Assembly (NCBI RefSeq): GCF_017052585.1
Contig: NZ_JAFFHZ010000001.1
Coordinates: 1,662,501 to 1,726,500, forward strand
Direction: 5' to 3'
Origin: Paenibacillus apiarius
GTDB lineage: Bacteria; Bacillota; Bacilli; Paenibacillales; Paenibacillaceae
Length of the DNA stretch: 64,000 nt
The translations under genes and the position numbers were made by a program. The stretch's first letter is position 1, and every line of letters starts with the position of its first letter. The notes below the pieces were generated by a model. It did not search any database. It saw nothing but the letters and a program-made list of their open reading frames with translations, and was not told where the DNA came from. Below, in pieces: positions 8,563-20,201 of this stretch.

Positions 8563-9363
8563 TCACTTGGATGCGTTGTTATCCGTGTGAAGCCGTTCTT
8601 CTCCATTGTAATCCACATGCCATAGCGTGAGTCCGTGGGGTACCGCAGTCGGCCCGGCTGCTTGCCGGCTCTTGGCTTCCAAAATGCGCGGAATATCAGC
8701 CGGAGTAAGCTTTCCTTCGCCAACCCGCAGGAGTGTCCCTGCAATGATACGCACCATATTGTATAGAAATCCGTTTCCGGTCAGTTCCAAATGAAGGCGG
8801 CCCCTGCCTACTTCCCCCGACTTGCTAGGCTCGATATCCAAGCTAGCGTTGTAGAGGGTACGCACATTGGAAGTTTTCGTCGATTTCGGCGAAACGAAAG
8901 AAGTAAAGTCATGCTCTCCAACAAAATGGCGGACTGCCTCTTGCATGGCTGCCATATTCAGCGGTCTATGATAATGGAATTCATAATTCCGTCGAAAAAC
9001 ATCTGGTGTCCGCTCTGCACATATGGAGTAACGATACGTCTTGCGTTTCGCCGAGTAGCGGGCATGGAAGTACTGCGGCGCTTCCCAAGCTTCTCGAATG
9101 ACGATGTCATCGGGCAATCGTGAGTTCAACGCCAAACACCAGCGTTCGACAGGTATCATCGATGCAGTCTTGAAGTTGAATACTTGACCGTACGCGTGAA
9201 CTCCCGCGTCCGTGCGGCCGGATGCCATAATAGACGTCTGCTCGCCCGTCAGCATATATATCGCGCGTTCGATGCGGCCTTGAACCGTATCCAGCTCAGG
9301 CTGAGCTTGAAAACCGCAGTAAGCCGTCCCGTCATAGCTTAATACCATTCCAATGTTACGCAT
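8563..9363 (-). CDS. truA: tRNA pseudouridine(38-40) synthase TruA
   Basis: A 266-residue enzyme that isomerises uridines 38-40 of the tRNA anticodon stem. The catalytic Asp52 lies in the signature GRTDAGVHA. Other family blocks are YDGTAYCGFQ at the start, RKTYRY and GNGFLYNMVR. Start ATG at 9363 has GGGAGGG 9 bases before it. In B. subtilis the ecfA1-ecfA2-ecfT transporter genes lie between rplQ and truA; here they are missing and truA follows rplQ by 97 bases with a terminator in between. Confidence 0.95.
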   Translation of the reverse strand: MRNIGMVLSYDGTAYCGFQAQPELDTVQGRIERAIYMLTGEQTSIMASGRTDAGVHAYGQVFNFKTASMIPVERWCLALNSRLPDDIVIREAWEAPQYFHARYSAKRKTYRYSICAERTPDVFRRNYEFHYHRPLNMAAMQEAVRHFVGEHDFTSFVSPKSTKTSNVRTLYNASLDIEPSKSGEVGRGRLHLELTGNGFLYNMVRIIAGTLLRVGEGKLTPADIPRILEAKSRQAAGPTAVPHGLTLWHVDYNGEERLHTDNNASK

Positions 9364-9380
9364 TGGTTGCAACCCTCCCG

Positions 9381-9412
9381 ATAAAAAGAAAAGCTCCTCA
9401 GGGGGAGCCTTC
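9381..9412 (-). terminator. Terminator at end of the S10-spc-alpha cluster (after rplQ)
   Basis: Minus strand AAGGCTCC/GGAGCTTT (one G-U pair, 6-base loop) is followed by TTTCTTTTT. It sits between rplQ and the truA ribosome-binding site, so truA needs readthrough or an unseen promoter. Confidence 0.75.
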
Positions 9413-9460
9413 CTTCACGTCGCAAAATGCGTCGTTATCGTACGTGTGACATCACCGCGA

Positions 9461-9826
9461 TTACGCGCGGTCAACCAGTTCCAAATACACCATAGGCGCG
9501 GAGTCGCCACGGCGAGGACCAAGTTTCAAAATGCGCGTATATCCGCCCGGACGCTCAGCATAACGTGGTGCCAGCTCCGAGAACAGCTTTTGAATTGCGT
9601 CTTGTTCGCCATTCACTGTTTCGCGGCGCACGAATGCAGCCACTTGACGACGAGCGTGCAAATCACCGCGTTTTGCGGACGTGATTAGTTTTTCAGCGAT
9701 GGAACGAACTTCCTTCGCTTTCGCTTCAGTCGTTTGAATGCGCTCATACAAGAACAAATCAGTTACCAAGTCGCGGAACAATGCTTTACGGGCACTGGAA
9801 TCGCGACCCAACTTTTGGTATGCCAT
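9461..9826 (-). CDS. rplQ: 50S ribosomal protein L17
   Basis: A 121-residue protein located at the peptide exit tunnel. It begins [19 protein letters not shown], the classic L17 start, and ends LELVDRA. It is the last gene of the alpha operon, 33 bases after rpoA, and a terminator follows. Full length, with ATG after GGAGGGGA. Confidence 0.98.
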   Translation of the reverse strand: MAYQKLGRDSSARKALFRDLVTDLFLYERIQTTEAKAKEVRSIAEKLITSAKRGDLHARRQVAAFVRRETVNGEQDAIQKLFSELAPRYAERPGGYTRILKLGPRRGDSAPMVYLELVDRA

Positions 9827-9859
9827 TGCTATTTCCCCTCCTTCTAAGCCATGTCCCGT

Positions 9860-10804
9860 TTAGTCTTCCATGCGTAAGCCCAATCCGAGTTCTTCGAGCT
9901 TCTCTTGAACTTCCTCCAAAGATTTGCGGCCCAGGTTGCGGACCTTCATCATATCTTCTTCGGTCTTCGTAATCAGCTCTTGAACCGTATTGATGCCTGC
10001 ACGCTTCAAGCAGTTATAGGAACGAACGGAGAGATCGAGCTCTTCGATAGTCATCTCAAGCACTTTCTCTTTCTTGTCTTCCTCTTTTTCGACCATGATT
10101 TCTGCATCTTTCGCTTCGTCCGTCAATCCGACGAAGAGCATCAGATGCTCCGTCAAAATTTTCGCGCCGAGGCTTACCGCTTCTTCAGGTCGAATGCTAC
10201 CATCCGTCCACACTTCAAGGGTTAACTTGTCGTAGTTGGTTACTTGACCTACACGCGTATTTTCAACGCTGTAGTTTACACGCGAAATCGGCGTGTAAAT
10301 CGAATCTACCGGGATAACCCCGATCGGTTGGTCTTCCCGCTTGTTTCGATCGGCAGGAACGTAACCACGTCCACGATTTGCGAAGATTCGCATGTGGAGT
10401 CTGGAGCCTTGTGCTAATGTCGCAATGCGGAGATCCGGGTTCAAAATTTCCACATCGCTATCCGCTCGAATATCGCCAGCCGTTACAACCCCGTCGCCTT
10501 CCGCATCGATTTCGAGAACTTTCTCTTCATCAGAGTGGATTTTCAGCGACAAGGACTTCAAGTTCAAGATAATTTCAGTAACATCTTCATAGACGCCTGG
10601 AATTGTCGAGAACTCATGCAAGACGCCGTCGATTTGAACAGACGTCACTGCCGCGCCCGGCAAAGAGGAGAGCAAGATGCGGCGCAGGGAGTTGCCCAGC
10701 GTTGTTCCGTATCCTCGCTCTAACGGTTCTACGACAAATTTGCCGTATGTGCCTTCCTCGTTGACGTCAACGGTCTCAATTTTCGGCTTTTCGATCTCAA
10801 TCAC
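9860..10804 (-). CDS. rpoA: DNA-directed RNA polymerase subunit alpha
   Basis: A 314-residue subunit. The N-terminal dimerisation domain contains [23 protein letters not shown] charged linker (EKEEDKKEK) leads to the C-terminal domain with helix-hairpin-helix motifs ([25 protein letters not shown]) that contact UP elements and activators. The start is GTG at 10804 with GGAGGG before it; this gives the usual 314 residues, while the longer frame adds 16 residues without family support. Order rpsK-rpoA-rplQ is standard. Confidence 0.97.
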   Translation of the reverse strand: MIEIEKPKIETVDVNEEGTYGKFVVEPLERGYGTTLGNSLRRILLSSLPGAAVTSVQIDGVLHEFSTIPGVYEDVTEIILNLKSLSLKIHSDEEKVLEIDAEGDGVVTAGDIRADSDVEILNPDLRIATLAQGSRLHMRIFANRGRGYVPADRNKREDQPIGVIPVDSIYTPISRVNYSVENTRVGQVTNYDKLTLEVWTDGSIRPEEAVSLGAKILTEHLMLFVGLTDEAKDAEIMVEKEEDKKEKVLEMTIEELDLSVRSYNCLKRAGINTVQELITKTEEDMMKVRNLGRKSLEEVQEKLEELGLGLRMED

Positions 10805-10941
10805 TGTATAACCCTCCTTCAAACGTCGCTGGCGTTTATCAACGTCAAACACCTACGGTCGGTCGATTCATGCAGTATGCCTAAACAACCATTATTCCCA
10901 ACAGGCGCTAGCTTAATACTACACGCATCGGTGTGCCATCA

Positions 10942-11337
10942 TTAAACGCGACGACGTTTTGGTGGGCGGCAGCCGTTGTGCGGGATTGGCGTTACGTCTT
11001 TGATCATGCTGACTTCCAAACCTGCAGCTTGCAAGGAACGGATGGCAGCTTCACGACCTGCGCCTGGTCCTTTAACCATAACCTCAACCGACTTCATGCC
11101 ATGTTCCATTGCTGCTTTGGCAGCGGACTCAGCAGCCATTTGAGCTGCGAATGGCGTCGATTTACGGGAGCCTTTATAGCCCAAATTACCGGAACTAGCC
11201 CAAGAAATAGCGTTGCCGTGTGGATCCGTGATAGTTACGATCGTGTTGTTAAACGTAGAACGGATGTGTGCCACACCGGTCTCAATATTTTTACGGTCAC
11301 GACGTTTTGTACGTACGACTTTTTTCGGTTTAGCCAT
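10942..11337 (-). CDS. rpsK: 30S ribosomal protein S11
   Basis: A 131-residue platform protein. Motifs: the basic start [33 protein letters not shown], and the end [13 protein letters not shown]. It lies 16 bases after rpsM in the alpha operon. The ~137-base gap to rpoA shows no terminator or obvious promoter. Confidence 0.98.
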   Translation of the reverse strand: MAKPKKVVRTKRRDRKNIETGVAHIRSTFNNTIVTITDPHGNAISWASSGNLGYKGSRKSTPFAAQMAAESAAKAAMEHGMKSVEVMVKGPGAGREAAIRSLQAAGLEVSMIKDVTPIPHNGCRPPKRRRV

Positions 11338-11353
11338 TGCTACTTATCCCCCC

Positions 11354-11722
11354 TTACTTCTTCTTGTTCGCTACCGTACGACGAGGGCCTTTACGTGTAC
11401 GAGCATTTGTCTTAGTACGTTGTCCACGAACAGGCAATCCGCGACGATGACGGATACCGCGATAGCATCCGATTTCAACCAAACGTTTTACGTTCAGAGA
11501 GATCTCACGACGAAGGTCACCCTCAACCTTAACCGTTTTGTCAATCAGTTCACGAATTTTGTTCACTTCGTCTTCTGTCAAATCGCGAACGCGAGTATCA
11601 GGGTTAACGCCAGCCTCAGCGATTACTTTTTTAGAAGTTGTTTTACCAATACCAAAAATGTATGTCAAGGCGATCTCAACGCGTTTATCCCGTGGCAAGT
11701 CTACACCAGCTATACGAGCCAT
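11354..11722 (-). CDS. rpsM: 30S ribosomal protein S13
   Basis: A 122-residue head protein that contacts L5 and tRNA. Motifs: [21 protein letters not shown] (helix-two-turn-helix start), [25 protein letters not shown] and a lysine-rich tail. It follows rpmJ by 18 bases. Confidence 0.98.
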   Translation of the reverse strand: MARIAGVDLPRDKRVEIALTYIFGIGKTTSKKVIAEAGVNPDTRVRDLTEDEVNKIRELIDKTVKVEGDLRREISLNVKRLVEIGCYRGIRHRRGLPVRGQRTKTNARTRKGPRRTVANKKK

Positions 11723-11740
11723 TTACGCTACACCCCCTTC

Positions 11741-12171
<431 letters not shown>

Positions 12172-12173
12172 CG

Positions 12174-12485
12174 TCATTCTCCTCTCTGTTCAGCATGCTG
12201 AGCGGCTTGTTCCTCGGCAAACTTCGATATCACGTATCGAAGCTTGCTGTTGGTTACCCGACCGCTTTCATTTAAACTTTGGACAACTTCATGACTCATT
12301 GCGGTTTGCAATTCGAGATGAAGCAAGTTTTTTCGTTTAGGCTGGTCAAACTTACGTTTGTCCCCGTCCGCTATCTTGACGTAGCGCGATTCTTCAATGC
12401 CCGTGATGACTGCGTAAGTGCCTGCATCACGACCTCGAAGCACCTTGACGAATTGGCCGAGACGTGGTTCTTGCATTTCATTCAT
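12174..12485 (-). CDS. KOW-domain RNA-binding protein (L14e-like)
   Basis: A 103-residue protein with an N-terminal KOW motif ([21 protein letters not shown], ~10-30), resembling eukaryotic/archaeal L14e. It corresponds in position to B. subtilis YbzG, between map and infA. The C-terminal half is charged ([24 protein letters not shown]), probably helical. Its stop TGA sits inside ATGA, so it is translationally coupled to infA. The exact function is not established. Confidence 0.85.
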   Translation of the reverse strand: MNEMQEPRLGQFVKVLRGRDAGTYAVITGIEESRYVKIADGDKRKFDQPKRKNLLHLELQTAMSHEVVQSLNESGRVTNSKLRYVISKFAEEQAAQHAEQRGE

Positions 12486-12495
12486 GTAAGTTCAC

Positions 12496-13248
12496 CTACT
12501 CAACCAGCTTCGTCAAAATTTCGCAACCGTCCGGCGTCACAGCTACCGTATGCTCGAAGTGAGCGCACAGCGTCCCGTCCACCGTCACGACCGTCCAGTT
12601 ATCCGCGAGCGTCTTGACATGCCGTTCTCCGGCAATAACCATTGGCTCGATTGCCAACGTCATGCCCGGTTTGAGCCGCGGGCCGCGATCCGGGACGCCG
12701 TAGTTCGGGATTTGCGGCTCTTCATGAAGTTCCGCGCCTACCCCGTGCCCGACGTACTCCCGCACGACGGAAAAACCTGCATCTTCGATAACGCGTTGAA
12801 TCGCGTGGGATATCGTGTACAGACGAACGTCCGGCTTTACCAATGCGAGTCCCGCAAACAGCGATTGCTCGGTTACGTCAAGCAACTGCTGCGCCGACTC
12901 CGAAATGGCACCAACCCCGTAGGTCCAAGCGGAGTCGCCGTGATACCCGCGGTATTCCGCACCGATATCGATGCTGATGATGTCGCCTTCGTTTAATTTG
13001 CGTTGGCCGGGAATGCCATGTACCAGTTCTTCGTTAACTGATGCGCAAATGCTGCCAGAAAAACCATTATAGCCCTTGAACGAAGGTGTCGCTCCTTGAC
13101 TGCGAATGAACGTTTCCGCGATTGAATCGAGTTCACGAGTCGTTATGCCCGGCTCAATCGATTTAGCCAGAAGACGATGCGTTTCCGCTACAATTCGTCC
13201 AGCTTCCCTCATGAAGCCTAGTTCCACTTCGGACTTACAAATGATCAT
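12496..13248 (-). CDS. map: Methionine aminopeptidase, type I
   Basis: A 250-residue pita-bread metalloenzyme removing N-terminal methionine from nascent proteins. The five metal ligands are visible: Asp94 (SIDIGAEY), Asp105 (HGDSAWTY), His168 (GHGVG), Glu201 (IEPMV) and Glu232 (FEHTV). It lacks the N-terminal zinc-finger extension of some homologues. It follows adk by 5 bases and precedes the KOW gene by 10. Confidence 0.97.
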   Translation of the reverse strand: MIICKSEVELGFMREAGRIVAETHRLLAKSIEPGITTRELDSIAETFIRSQGATPSFKGYNGFSGSICASVNEELVHGIPGQRKLNEGDIISIDIGAEYRGYHGDSAWTYGVGAISESAQQLLDVTEQSLFAGLALVKPDVRLYTISHAIQRVIEDAGFSVVREYVGHGVGAELHEEPQIPNYGVPDRGPRLKPGMTLAIEPMVIAGERHVKTLADNWTVVTVDGTLCAHFEHTVAVTPDGCEILTKLVE

Positions 13249-13253
13249 TTAGT

Positions 13254-13904
<651 letters not shown>

Positions 13905-14041
13905 TCACTCCCTTTACTGTAAGCACAGGCTTAACTTCGTCGGAAGTGGGGTGCTTCGATGCCATTCGTTAAGCCTCTGCCCTACAAGAAACAGCACAAT
14001 AGGTGCCGATGAGCCGCTCTTGGTTCATCAGTACCTATCGC

Positions 14042-15340
14042 CTATTTGTTGATGAAACCTTTGTAATGGCGTTTAATCAATTGGCTTTCAATTTGTTTCA
14101 TCGTATCCAGCGCAACGCCGACGACGATGAGAATTGAAGTACCGCCAATTTGAACGGAACGCGGCAATCCGGCAAGTGCTCCGAAGAACACAGGCAAGAT
14201 TGAGATAAGCGCCAGGAACAACGCGCCCGCTAACGTAATGCGGGACATAACGCGAGTCAAGTACGTGGCTGTCGCCTTCCCAGGACGAATGCCCGGAATA
14301 TATCCGCCGTTCTTTTTCATTTGATCCGCCATTTGTTGCGGGTTCAATTGCACGAACGTGTAGAAGAACGTGAACCCGATAATCAACAGCACATACAAGA
14401 CCATGCCAAGCGGCTTGTCATAATACATGTGGGAGATTACCCATTTGGCCCACGGCTTATCCGCCCAGAACTGCGCAATCGTAATCGGGAACATCAACAG
14501 CGATACCGCGAAGATGACCGGAATAACGCCAGCGCCATTCACCTTGAGTGGAATATGCGTGTTCTGCCCGCCGTACATTTTGTTGCCGACAACACGTTTT
14601 GCGTATTGCACCGGAATTTTGCGGTTACCTTGCTGAATGAAGATAACACCAACCACAATCAACACGATGAATAACACGATTAAAATCATCTTAACGATGT
14701 TCAGGAACATTTGTCCGCTGGCATCGACAAATTGCGAACGATAAATCTCGCTGATATGCGTAGGGATACCTGCAACGATACCCGCAAAGATTAAGATCGA
14801 GATGCCGTTTCCGATGCCCTTCTCCGTGATTTGTTCACCAAGCCACATCAAGAAGGCCGTACCGGCAGTCAGGACAATGGCGATTAGAATGTAATCCGCA
14901 AGTGTGGCCCCCGGAACCAACTCCATGCCATACATACGGTTAAATCCAATCGCTGTACCGAATGCTTGAATCAATCCCAAAATAATCGTGCCGTAGCGCG
15001 TAATCTGGGCTAGCTTACGTTTGCCGACTTCTCCTTCTTTCGCCCATTCCGCAAACTTCGGAATGACGTCCATGGTTAGAAGCTGCACGATAATGGATGC
15101 CGTGATATACGGCATAATACCGAGCGCAAAGATGGAAAACTTGAACAACGCACCGCCGGAAAATGTGTTCAGCAAGCTGAACAGGTCTGTTCCTTGGTTC
15201 GCTGAAGCAAAGACCGATGTATCTACGCCAGGAACCGGTATGAAGGAACCAACGCGATATACGATCAAGACCATGAGCGTAAATAAAATCTTACGTCTCA
15301 GATCCTCGACTCGCCATATATTCGATACGGTCTTGAACAT
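14042..15340 (-). CDS. secY: Protein translocase subunit SecY
   Basis: A 432-residue channel protein of the Sec translocon with ten membrane helices. Motifs: FIPVPGVD in the plug/TM1 region, GIMPYITASIIVQLL, GIGNGISILIF, and the cytoplasmic loop before TM9 with QMADQMKKNGGYIPGIRPG, which binds the ribosome or SecA. Its ATG overlaps the rplO stop by one base (TAATG), so translation is coupled. Its partner secE is at 44344-44553 in this window. Confidence 0.98.
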   Translation of the reverse strand: MFKTVSNIWRVEDLRRKILFTLMVLIVYRVGSFIPVPGVDTSVFASANQGTDLFSLLNTFSGGALFKFSIFALGIMPYITASIIVQLLTMDVIPKFAEWAKEGEVGKRKLAQITRYGTIILGLIQAFGTAIGFNRMYGMELVPGATLADYILIAIVLTAGTAFLMWLGEQITEKGIGNGISILIFAGIVAGIPTHISEIYRSQFVDASGQMFLNIVKMILIVLFIVLIVVGVIFIQQGNRKIPVQYAKRVVGNKMYGGQNTHIPLKVNGAGVIPVIFAVSLLMFPITIAQFWADKPWAKWVISHMYYDKPLGMVLYVLLIIGFTFFYTFVQLNPQQMADQMKKNGGYIPGIRPGKATATYLTRVMSRITLAGALFLALISILPVFFGALAGLPRSVQIGGTSILIVVGVALDTMKQIESQLIKRHYKGFINK

Positions 15341-15780
15341 TAGATCACCTCGGATTTACCGCCGGCAGCCTCGATCTTCTCTACCGCAGATTGAGAGAAC
15401 TTATTTGCTTTGACCGTCAATTTAACGGACAATTCACCATTACCCAAGATTTTGATTCCGCTCATTGGGTTTTTCACGATGCCTTGTTCCATCAGCAATT
15501 CCGGAGTTACTTCCGTTCCTGCTTCAAAGCGGTTCAATTCCGTCACGTTAATAACCGCGTACTCTTTGCGAGTAGGGTTGATGAAACCGCGTTTTGGCAA
15601 ACGACGGTACAGTGGGTTTTGTCCACCCTCGAAGCCCGGACGAACACCACCGCCGGAACGAGAATTTTGACCTTTGTGACCACGGCCAGATGTCTTCCCA
15701 TTTCCTGTCGCGATACCACGGCCAACGCGCTTACGTTCGCTGCGGGAACCAGGTGCCGGAGAAAGTTCATTCAACTTCAT
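15340..15780 (-). CDS. rplO: 50S ribosomal protein L15
   Basis: A 146-residue protein. The start [21 protein letters not shown] is the conserved Gly/Arg-rich extension that reaches into 23S rRNA, followed by [17 protein letters not shown] at 15780 follows AAGGAGGTG. An upstream in-frame start would add four residues only. It is coupled to secY. Confidence 0.97.
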   Translation of the reverse strand: MKLNELSPAPGSRSERKRVGRGIATGNGKTSGRGHKGQNSRSGGGVRPGFEGGQNPLYRRLPKRGFINPTRKEYAVINVTELNRFEAGTEVTPELLMEQGIVKNPMSGIKILGNGELSVKLTVKANKFSQSAVEKIEAAGGKSEVI

Positions 15781-15870
15781 CGTTCGTCGCACCTCCTTAA
15801 ATATTTATGCACTCATCATTATTTGTTGTACATGTTTCGAACAGTTGAATGAAGCGCGGGGTATGAAACC

Positions 15871-16056
15871 TTACGCTTCGATTTCTTTTACTTCAACCAG
15901 ATGTTTCACTTGATTGACCATTCCGCGGATCGCATCGTTGTCATTATGAACAACTGTCTGATTCATTTTGCGCAAGCCCAATGTGTTCACCGTGCTACGT
16001 TGAGTTTGCGGGCGACCGATCAGACTGCGAACGAGGGTAATTTGCAATTTCGCCAT
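15871..16056 (-). CDS. rpmD: 50S ribosomal protein L30
   Basis: A 61-residue protein ([28 protein letters not shown]), the short bacterial form of the L30/L7 family. It lies 13 bases after rpsE and 90 bases before rplO. Confidence 0.97.
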   Translation of the reverse strand: MAKLQITLVRSLIGRPQTQRSTVNTLGLRKMNQTVVHNDNDAIRGMVNQVKHLVEVKEIEA

Positions 16057-16069
16057 CTTTGTCCCCTCC

Positions 16070-16567
16070 TTATCCTAACAGTTCTTCAACGGATTTGCCG
16101 CGCAATTTCGCTACTTGCTCTGCCGTCTTCAGACGGGACAGACCTTCAAGTGTTGCGTTAACCATGTTCATAGAGTTCGAGGAACCAAGCGATTTCGTCA
16201 AGATATCGCCTACACCTGCCAACTCCAACACGGCGCGAACAGGCCCGCCAGCGATAACCCCTGTACCTTCGGAAGCTGGTTTCAAGAGAACTTTACCAGC
16301 GCCGAACTGACCCGTAACTAGGTGAGGGATTGTCGTGTTAACAAACGGAACATGAATCAGATTTTTCTTTGCGTCTTCGATGCCTTTGCGGATAGCGTCA
16401 GGTACTTCGGATGCTTTACCGATGCCTGCGCCGACCCAACCATTGCCATCTCCAACAACTACGAGTGCGCTAAAGCTAAAGCGGCGTCCGCCCTTTACGA
16501 CTTTAGCCACGCGGTTAATTTGAACAACTTTTTCAGAAAGTTCTAACGTGTTTGGATCAACTCGCAA
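16070..16567 (-). CDS. rpsE: 30S ribosomal protein S5
   Basis: A 165-residue protein with the S5 double-stranded RNA-binding fold ([32 protein letters not shown]) and a C-terminal ribosomal S5 domain ([15 protein letters not shown]). The loop [11 protein letters not shown] is where spectinomycin-resistance changes occur; it looks unaltered. It starts with TTG at 16567 after AGGAGG. Confidence 0.97.
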   Translation of the reverse strand: MRVDPNTLELSEKVVQINRVAKVVKGGRRFSFSALVVVGDGNGWVGAGIGKASEVPDAIRKGIEDAKKNLIHVPFVNTTIPHLVTGQFGAGKVLLKPASEGTGVIAGGPVRAVLELAGVGDILTKSLGSSNSMNMVNATLEGLSRLKTAEQVAKLRGKSVEELLG

Positions 16568-16594
16568 GTCGTTTACCTCCTTCGATTGAATTCA

Positions 16595-16963
16595 TTAGAA
16601 TTCAAGGCCAGCTTCGCGTGCCGCGTCAGCCAACGCATGAATACGTCCGTGGTACAAGTAACCGCCGCGATCGAATACGACTGTATCGTAACCTTGTGCT
16701 TTTGCACGTTTCGCGATCAATTCGCCCACTTTGCGTGCCGATTCGACGTTACCGCCGTTTTTGATGTCGGCACTAAGCTCTTTGTCCATCGTCGATGCAG
16801 ATACGATAGTGACACCTTTAACATCGTCGATAAGCTGAGCGTAGATATGTTTAGAGGAACGGAATACGTTCAAACGAGGACGTTCAGTCGTTCCTTCAAT
16901 TTTCTTACGGACACGAAGGTGTCTTTTCAAACGAGCTTTGTTTTTATCGGCTTTCGTAATCAT
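16595..16963 (-). CDS. rplR: 50S ribosomal protein L18
   Basis: A 122-residue 5S-rRNA-binding protein. Motifs: [26 protein letters not shown] near the start and [25 protein letters not shown] at the end. Standard order rplF-rplR-rpsE. Confidence 0.98.
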   Translation of the reverse strand: MITKADKNKARLKRHLRVRKKIEGTTERPRLNVFRSSKHIYAQLIDDVKGVTIVSASTMDKELSADIKNGGNVESARKVGELIAKRAKAQGYDTVVFDRGGYLYHGRIHALADAAREAGLEF

Positions 16964-17027
16964 CTGATTGTTTCACTCCCTTCAGTTTGACCGTCAAGCT
17001 ACTAAGGTAAGTGAGCTAGGCAAGATT

Positions 17028-17570
17028 TTATTTCTTCTTGCCTGCTTTACCTTCCTTGCGAATAATGCGTTCACCTTCGTATTTAATCCCTTTGCCTTTG
17101 TAAGGCTCAGGCTCGCGTACGGAACGAATTTTCGCTGCGTATGCACCAACGCGCTCTTTGTCGATGCCTTTAACGATAATTTTCGTTTGAGCAGGCACTT
17201 CGAATTCGATGCCAGCTTCCGGTGTAATTTCAACCGGATGGGAGTATCCAACGTTCAAGACGAGCTTGTCGCCGGACTTGTTCGCACGGTAACCTACACC
17301 GACCAACTCCAAAGTTTTGGAGAAACCTTCCGTTACTCCATTCACCATGTTGCTGATTACGCTGCGAGTAGTTCCGTGCAACGAACGATGAAGTTTATTT
17401 TCAGAAGGACGTTCAACGGAAATAACAGTTTCTTCGACGGACACTTTCATGTCTTTGTGAAGTTCACGTGTCAATGTTCCTTTAGGTCCTTTTACAGTAA
17501 TAACGCTGTTATCCAAAGTGACAGTTACGCCACTTGGCACGTTAATTGGCTTGCGACCAATACGAGACAT
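17028..17570 (-). CDS. rplF: 50S ribosomal protein L6
   Basis: A 180-residue protein made of two repeated alpha/beta domains ([14 protein letters not shown] at the start; [24 protein letters not shown] at the end). ATG at 17570 follows TGGAGGTG. The extra six upstream codons in frame have no ribosome site. Confidence 0.98.
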   Translation of the reverse strand: MSRIGRKPINVPSGVTVTLDNSVITVKGPKGTLTRELHKDMKVSVEETVISVERPSENKLHRSLHGTTRSVISNMVNGVTEGFSKTLELVGVGYRANKSGDKLVLNVGYSHPVEITPEAGIEFEVPAQTKIIVKGIDKERVGAYAAKIRSVREPEPYKGKGIKYEGERIIRKEGKAGKKK

Positions 17571-17603
17571 GTGTTGTTGCACCTCCAATCTTATGCGAAT
17601 GGT

Positions 17604-18002
17604 TTACCAAACGTAGCAGATTACCTCGCCACCAGATTTTGCTTGGCGAGCTTCTTTGTCTGTCATAACGCCCTTAGACGTCGAAATAATTGCGATACCG
17701 AGACCGCCCAATACGCGTGGTACCTCTGTGGATTTCGTGTACACGCGCAATCCTGGTTTACTGATGCGCTTCAAGCCTGTAATAACACGCTCGTTGTCTG
17801 CACCGTATTTCAGGAAAATGCGGATCATACCTTGTTTGTTGTCATCGATATATTCTGCATCGCGGATAAAACCTTCACGCTTCAAGATTTCAGCAATTTG
17901 CTTCTTCATCGTCGAAGCTGGCATTTCCACCGTTTCATGACGTACTGTGTTTGCATTGCGAATGCGTGTAAGCATATCTGCAATCGGATCGGACATAACC
18001 AT
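17604..18002 (-). CDS. rpsH: 30S ribosomal protein S8
   Basis: A 132-residue rRNA-binding protein ([21 protein letters not shown]-terminal [22 protein letters not shown]). S8 represses the spc operon in E. coli; no such site is evident here. Two ATG codons (18002, 17996) are possible; the first is better placed from AAGGAGG. Confidence 0.97.
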   Translation of the reverse strand: MVMSDPIADMLTRIRNANTVRHETVEMPASTMKKQIAEILKREGFIRDAEYIDDNKQGMIRIFLKYGADNERVITGLKRISKPGLRVYTKSTEVPRVLGGLGIAIISTSKGVMTDKEARQAKSGGEVICYVW

Positions 18003-18034
18003 TAGTGTAAACCTCCTTCCCGCAACAGGGTTGA

Positions 18035-18220
18035 TTACCAGCTAGCTTTTTTAACGCCAGGAATCTGGCCTTTGTATGCCAATTCGCGGAAACAAATTCT
18101 GCAAATTTTGAACTTACGTAATACAGAGTGCGGACGTCCGCAACGCTCGCAGCGTGTGTATGCCCGTACTTGAAACTTCGGTTTGCGTTGTTGCTTGATT
18201 TTCATCGAAGTTTTTGCCAC
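18035..18220 (-). CDS. rpsN: 30S ribosomal protein S14, zinc-binding type
   Basis: A 61-residue short S14 of the type Z/C+ form: the CERCG...CRICF pair of CxxC motifs holds zinc. It starts with GTG at 18220 after AGGAGGTG. This is the housekeeping copy; firmicutes often carry a zinc-free paralogue elsewhere. Confidence 0.97.
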   Translation of the reverse strand: MAKTSMKIKQQRKPKFQVRAYTRCERCGRPHSVLRKFKICRICFRELAYKGQIPGVKKASW

Positions 18221-18307
18221 GTAGTTGACACCTCCTAGAGATTTGTGTCGATGTATTCGGAACGAATAATCTCCGTTCATTTCACAATCTTAACCGACCT
18301 GCGCGAA

Positions 18308-18850
18308 TTACTTCACGAAAGGCATGCCGAGTTGCGTCAACAGTTCGCGGGACTCTTCATCCGTATTCGCCGTCGTTACGATGACGATATCCATACCGCG
18401 CACTTTGTCTACTTTATCGTACTCGATCTCAGGGAAGATGATTTGCTCCTTAAGACCAAGCGTGTAGTTGCCGCGGCCGTCAAACGCTTTGTTCGAGATA
18501 CCGCGGAAGTCGCGGACACGTGGAAGCGTGACATTGAACAATTTGTCCAAGAAGTAATACATACGCTCACCGCGCAGTGTCACTTTCACACCAATCGGCA
18601 TTCCTTCACGAAGTTTAAAGCCTGCGATAGACTTCTTCGCGCGTGTAATAACTGGCTTTTGACCAGCGATTTGTTCCAATTCAGCAACCGCTGTATCCAA
18701 TACCTTGGAGTTCTGAACAGCCTCACCCATACCCATGTTGATGACGACTTTCTCCACTTTTGGAACTTTCATAACAGATGTATAGTTGAACTTCTGCATC
18801 AGCGCAGGAGTAATTTCGTTCAAATAACGTTCTTTCAAACGAGCTGCCAT
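18308..18850 (-). CDS. rplE: 50S ribosomal protein L5
   Basis: A 180-residue 5S-rRNA-binding protein that contacts S13 and P-site tRNA. Motifs: [44 protein letters not shown], and [18 protein letters not shown]. Between rplX and rpsN in the usual order. Confidence 0.98.
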   Translation of the reverse strand: MAARLKERYLNEITPALMQKFNYTSVMKVPKVEKVVINMGMGEAVQNSKVLDTAVAELEQIAGQKPVITRAKKSIAGFKLREGMPIGVKVTLRGERMYYFLDKLFNVTLPRVRDFRGISNKAFDGRGNYTLGLKEQIIFPEIEYDKVDKVRGMDIVIVTTANTDEESRELLTQLGMPFVK

Positions 18851-18877
18851 GTAAAAAGGACCTCCTTTCCGTAAGCG

Positions 18878-19228
18878 TTAGTCGATGATTTCGCCGGAGC
18901 GTTTCGCTACGCGCACTTTTTTGTCGTTCACAACTTTGTAACCAATGCGCGTTACTTTACCCGACTTCGGATCCACGTGCATTACGTTCGACGCGTGGAT
19001 TGGCGCTTCTTGCTCGAGAATGCCGCCTTGTGGGTTCATAGCGTTAGGCTTCTGATGCTTCTTCACCATGTTTACGCCTTCCACAAGAACGCGGTTTTCA
19101 CGAGGATAAGCTGCGATAACGCGGCCTTTTTTGCCTTTATCTTTACCCGTGATGACGATAACCGTGTCGTCTTTCTTCACGTGCAATTTGTTGTTATGCG
19201 ACTCGAGAATTTTCTTCAATCGTGGCAT
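18878..19228 (-). CDS. rplX: 50S ribosomal protein L24
   Basis: A 116-residue assembly-initiator protein with an N-terminal KOW motif ([25 protein letters not shown]). The longer C-terminal part ([20 protein letters not shown]) is typical of Bacillales. Order rplN-rplX-rplE. Confidence 0.98.
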   Translation of the reverse strand: MPRLKKILESHNNKLHVKKDDTVIVITGKDKGKKGRVIAAYPRENRVLVEGVNMVKKHQKPNAMNPQGGILEQEAPIHASNVMHVDPKSGKVTRIGYKVVNDKKVRVAKRSGEIID

Positions 19229-19267
19229 GTGTCACACCTCCTGAGTCTTGCCTGGCGGGCAAGTTGA

Positions 19268-19636
19268 TTAAATAACTTCCGGAGCCAGGGAAACGATTTT
19301 CATGAAATCTTTTTCGCGAAGCTCGCGAGCAACAGGTCCGAAAATACGAGTCCCGCGAGGGCCCTTGTCTTCTTTCACGATAACCGCTGCGTTCTCGTCA
19401 AATGCGATATAAGAACCGTCTTTACGACGTACAGCGCGCTTTGTACGAACAATAACCGCTTTTACAACGTCACCTTTTTTGACAACGCCGCCTGGTGTTG
19501 CTTGTTTTACGGAGCATACGATCAAATCACCAACGTGAGCTGCTTTACGTCCAGTACCGCCCAACACGCGAATGCACATCAGTTCCTTCGCACCAGAGTT
19601 GTCTGCTACCGCCAAGCGTGAAAATGGCTGAATCAT
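19268..19636 (-). CDS. rplN: 50S ribosomal protein L14
   Basis: A 122-residue protein at the subunit interface near helix 44 of 16S rRNA. It starts with [23 protein letters not shown] and ends with EVI. The full conserved length is present. Confidence 0.98.
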   Translation of the reverse strand: MIQPFSRLAVADNSGAKELMCIRVLGGTGRKAAHVGDLIVCSVKQATPGGVVKKGDVVKAVIVRTKRAVRRKDGSYIAFDENAAVIVKEDKGPRGTRIFGPVARELREKDFMKIVSLAPEVI

Positions 19637-19671
19637 TCGATTGTCCTCCTTTCGGTGAAACTATCCGTCCA

Positions 19672-19938
19672 TTAAACGAGTACTGCTTTCTCTACGACTT
19701 CAACGAGTCTCCAGCGCTTGTCTTTCGACAACGGACGCGTCTCCATGATTTTCACTGTATCGCCGATCTTTGCTTCGTTGTTCTCGTCATGCGCTTTGAA
19801 CTTTTTCGTATATTTGATGCGTTTGTGGTACAGGTTGTGCTTTTTGTACGTTTCAACCGCAACTACGATTGTTTTGTCCATCTTGTCGCTAACGACTTTC
19901 CCGATCTGCACTTTACGAGCGTTACGTTCTTCACTCAT
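19672..19938 (-). CDS. rpsQ: 30S ribosomal protein S17
   Basis: An 88-residue OB-fold protein ([43 protein letters not shown]). It follows rpmC by ~60 bases. Confidence 0.98.
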   Translation of the reverse strand: MSEERNARKVQIGKVVSDKMDKTIVVAVETYKKHNLYHKRIKYTKKFKAHDENNEAKIGDTVKIMETRPLSKDKRWRLVEVVEKAVLV

Positions 19939-20000
19939 GAGTGGTAAGCCTCCTTCCTGGATACAGGATGTCTATATTCCGATATCGACATCAAGGTCAA

Positions 20001-20201
20001 TTAACTGGTAATCCCAAGTTCTCTTTCACGAACAACCGTTTTTGCACGGGCAATCGCCTTACGTACATCACGGATGCGAGTTGGGTTGTCAAGCTGTCCG
20101 GTAGCCAATTGGAAACGGAGGTTGAAAAGTTCTTCCTTGAATCCGGCAATCTTTTGTTCAAGTTCAGCAGTGGTCAAGTTGCGGAATTCACTAGCTTTCA
20201 T
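20001..20201 (-). CDS. rpmC: 50S ribosomal protein L29
   Basis: A 66-residue two-helix protein at the tunnel exit, where signal recognition particle and trigger factor dock. It has [17 protein letters not shown] and [23 protein letters not shown] at 20201 lies inside the end of rplP (11-base overlap), so expression is coupled. An upstream GTG at 20213 is less likely. Confidence 0.96.
   Translation of the reverse strand: MKASEFRNLTTAELEQKIAGFKEELFNLRFQLATGQLDNPTRIRDVRKAIARAKTVVRERELGITS

Noticed and set aside
16968..18005. 345-codon plus-strand frame across rplF and rpsH
   Set aside because: It spans several ribosomal genes and their gaps in antisense and has no protein-like features.
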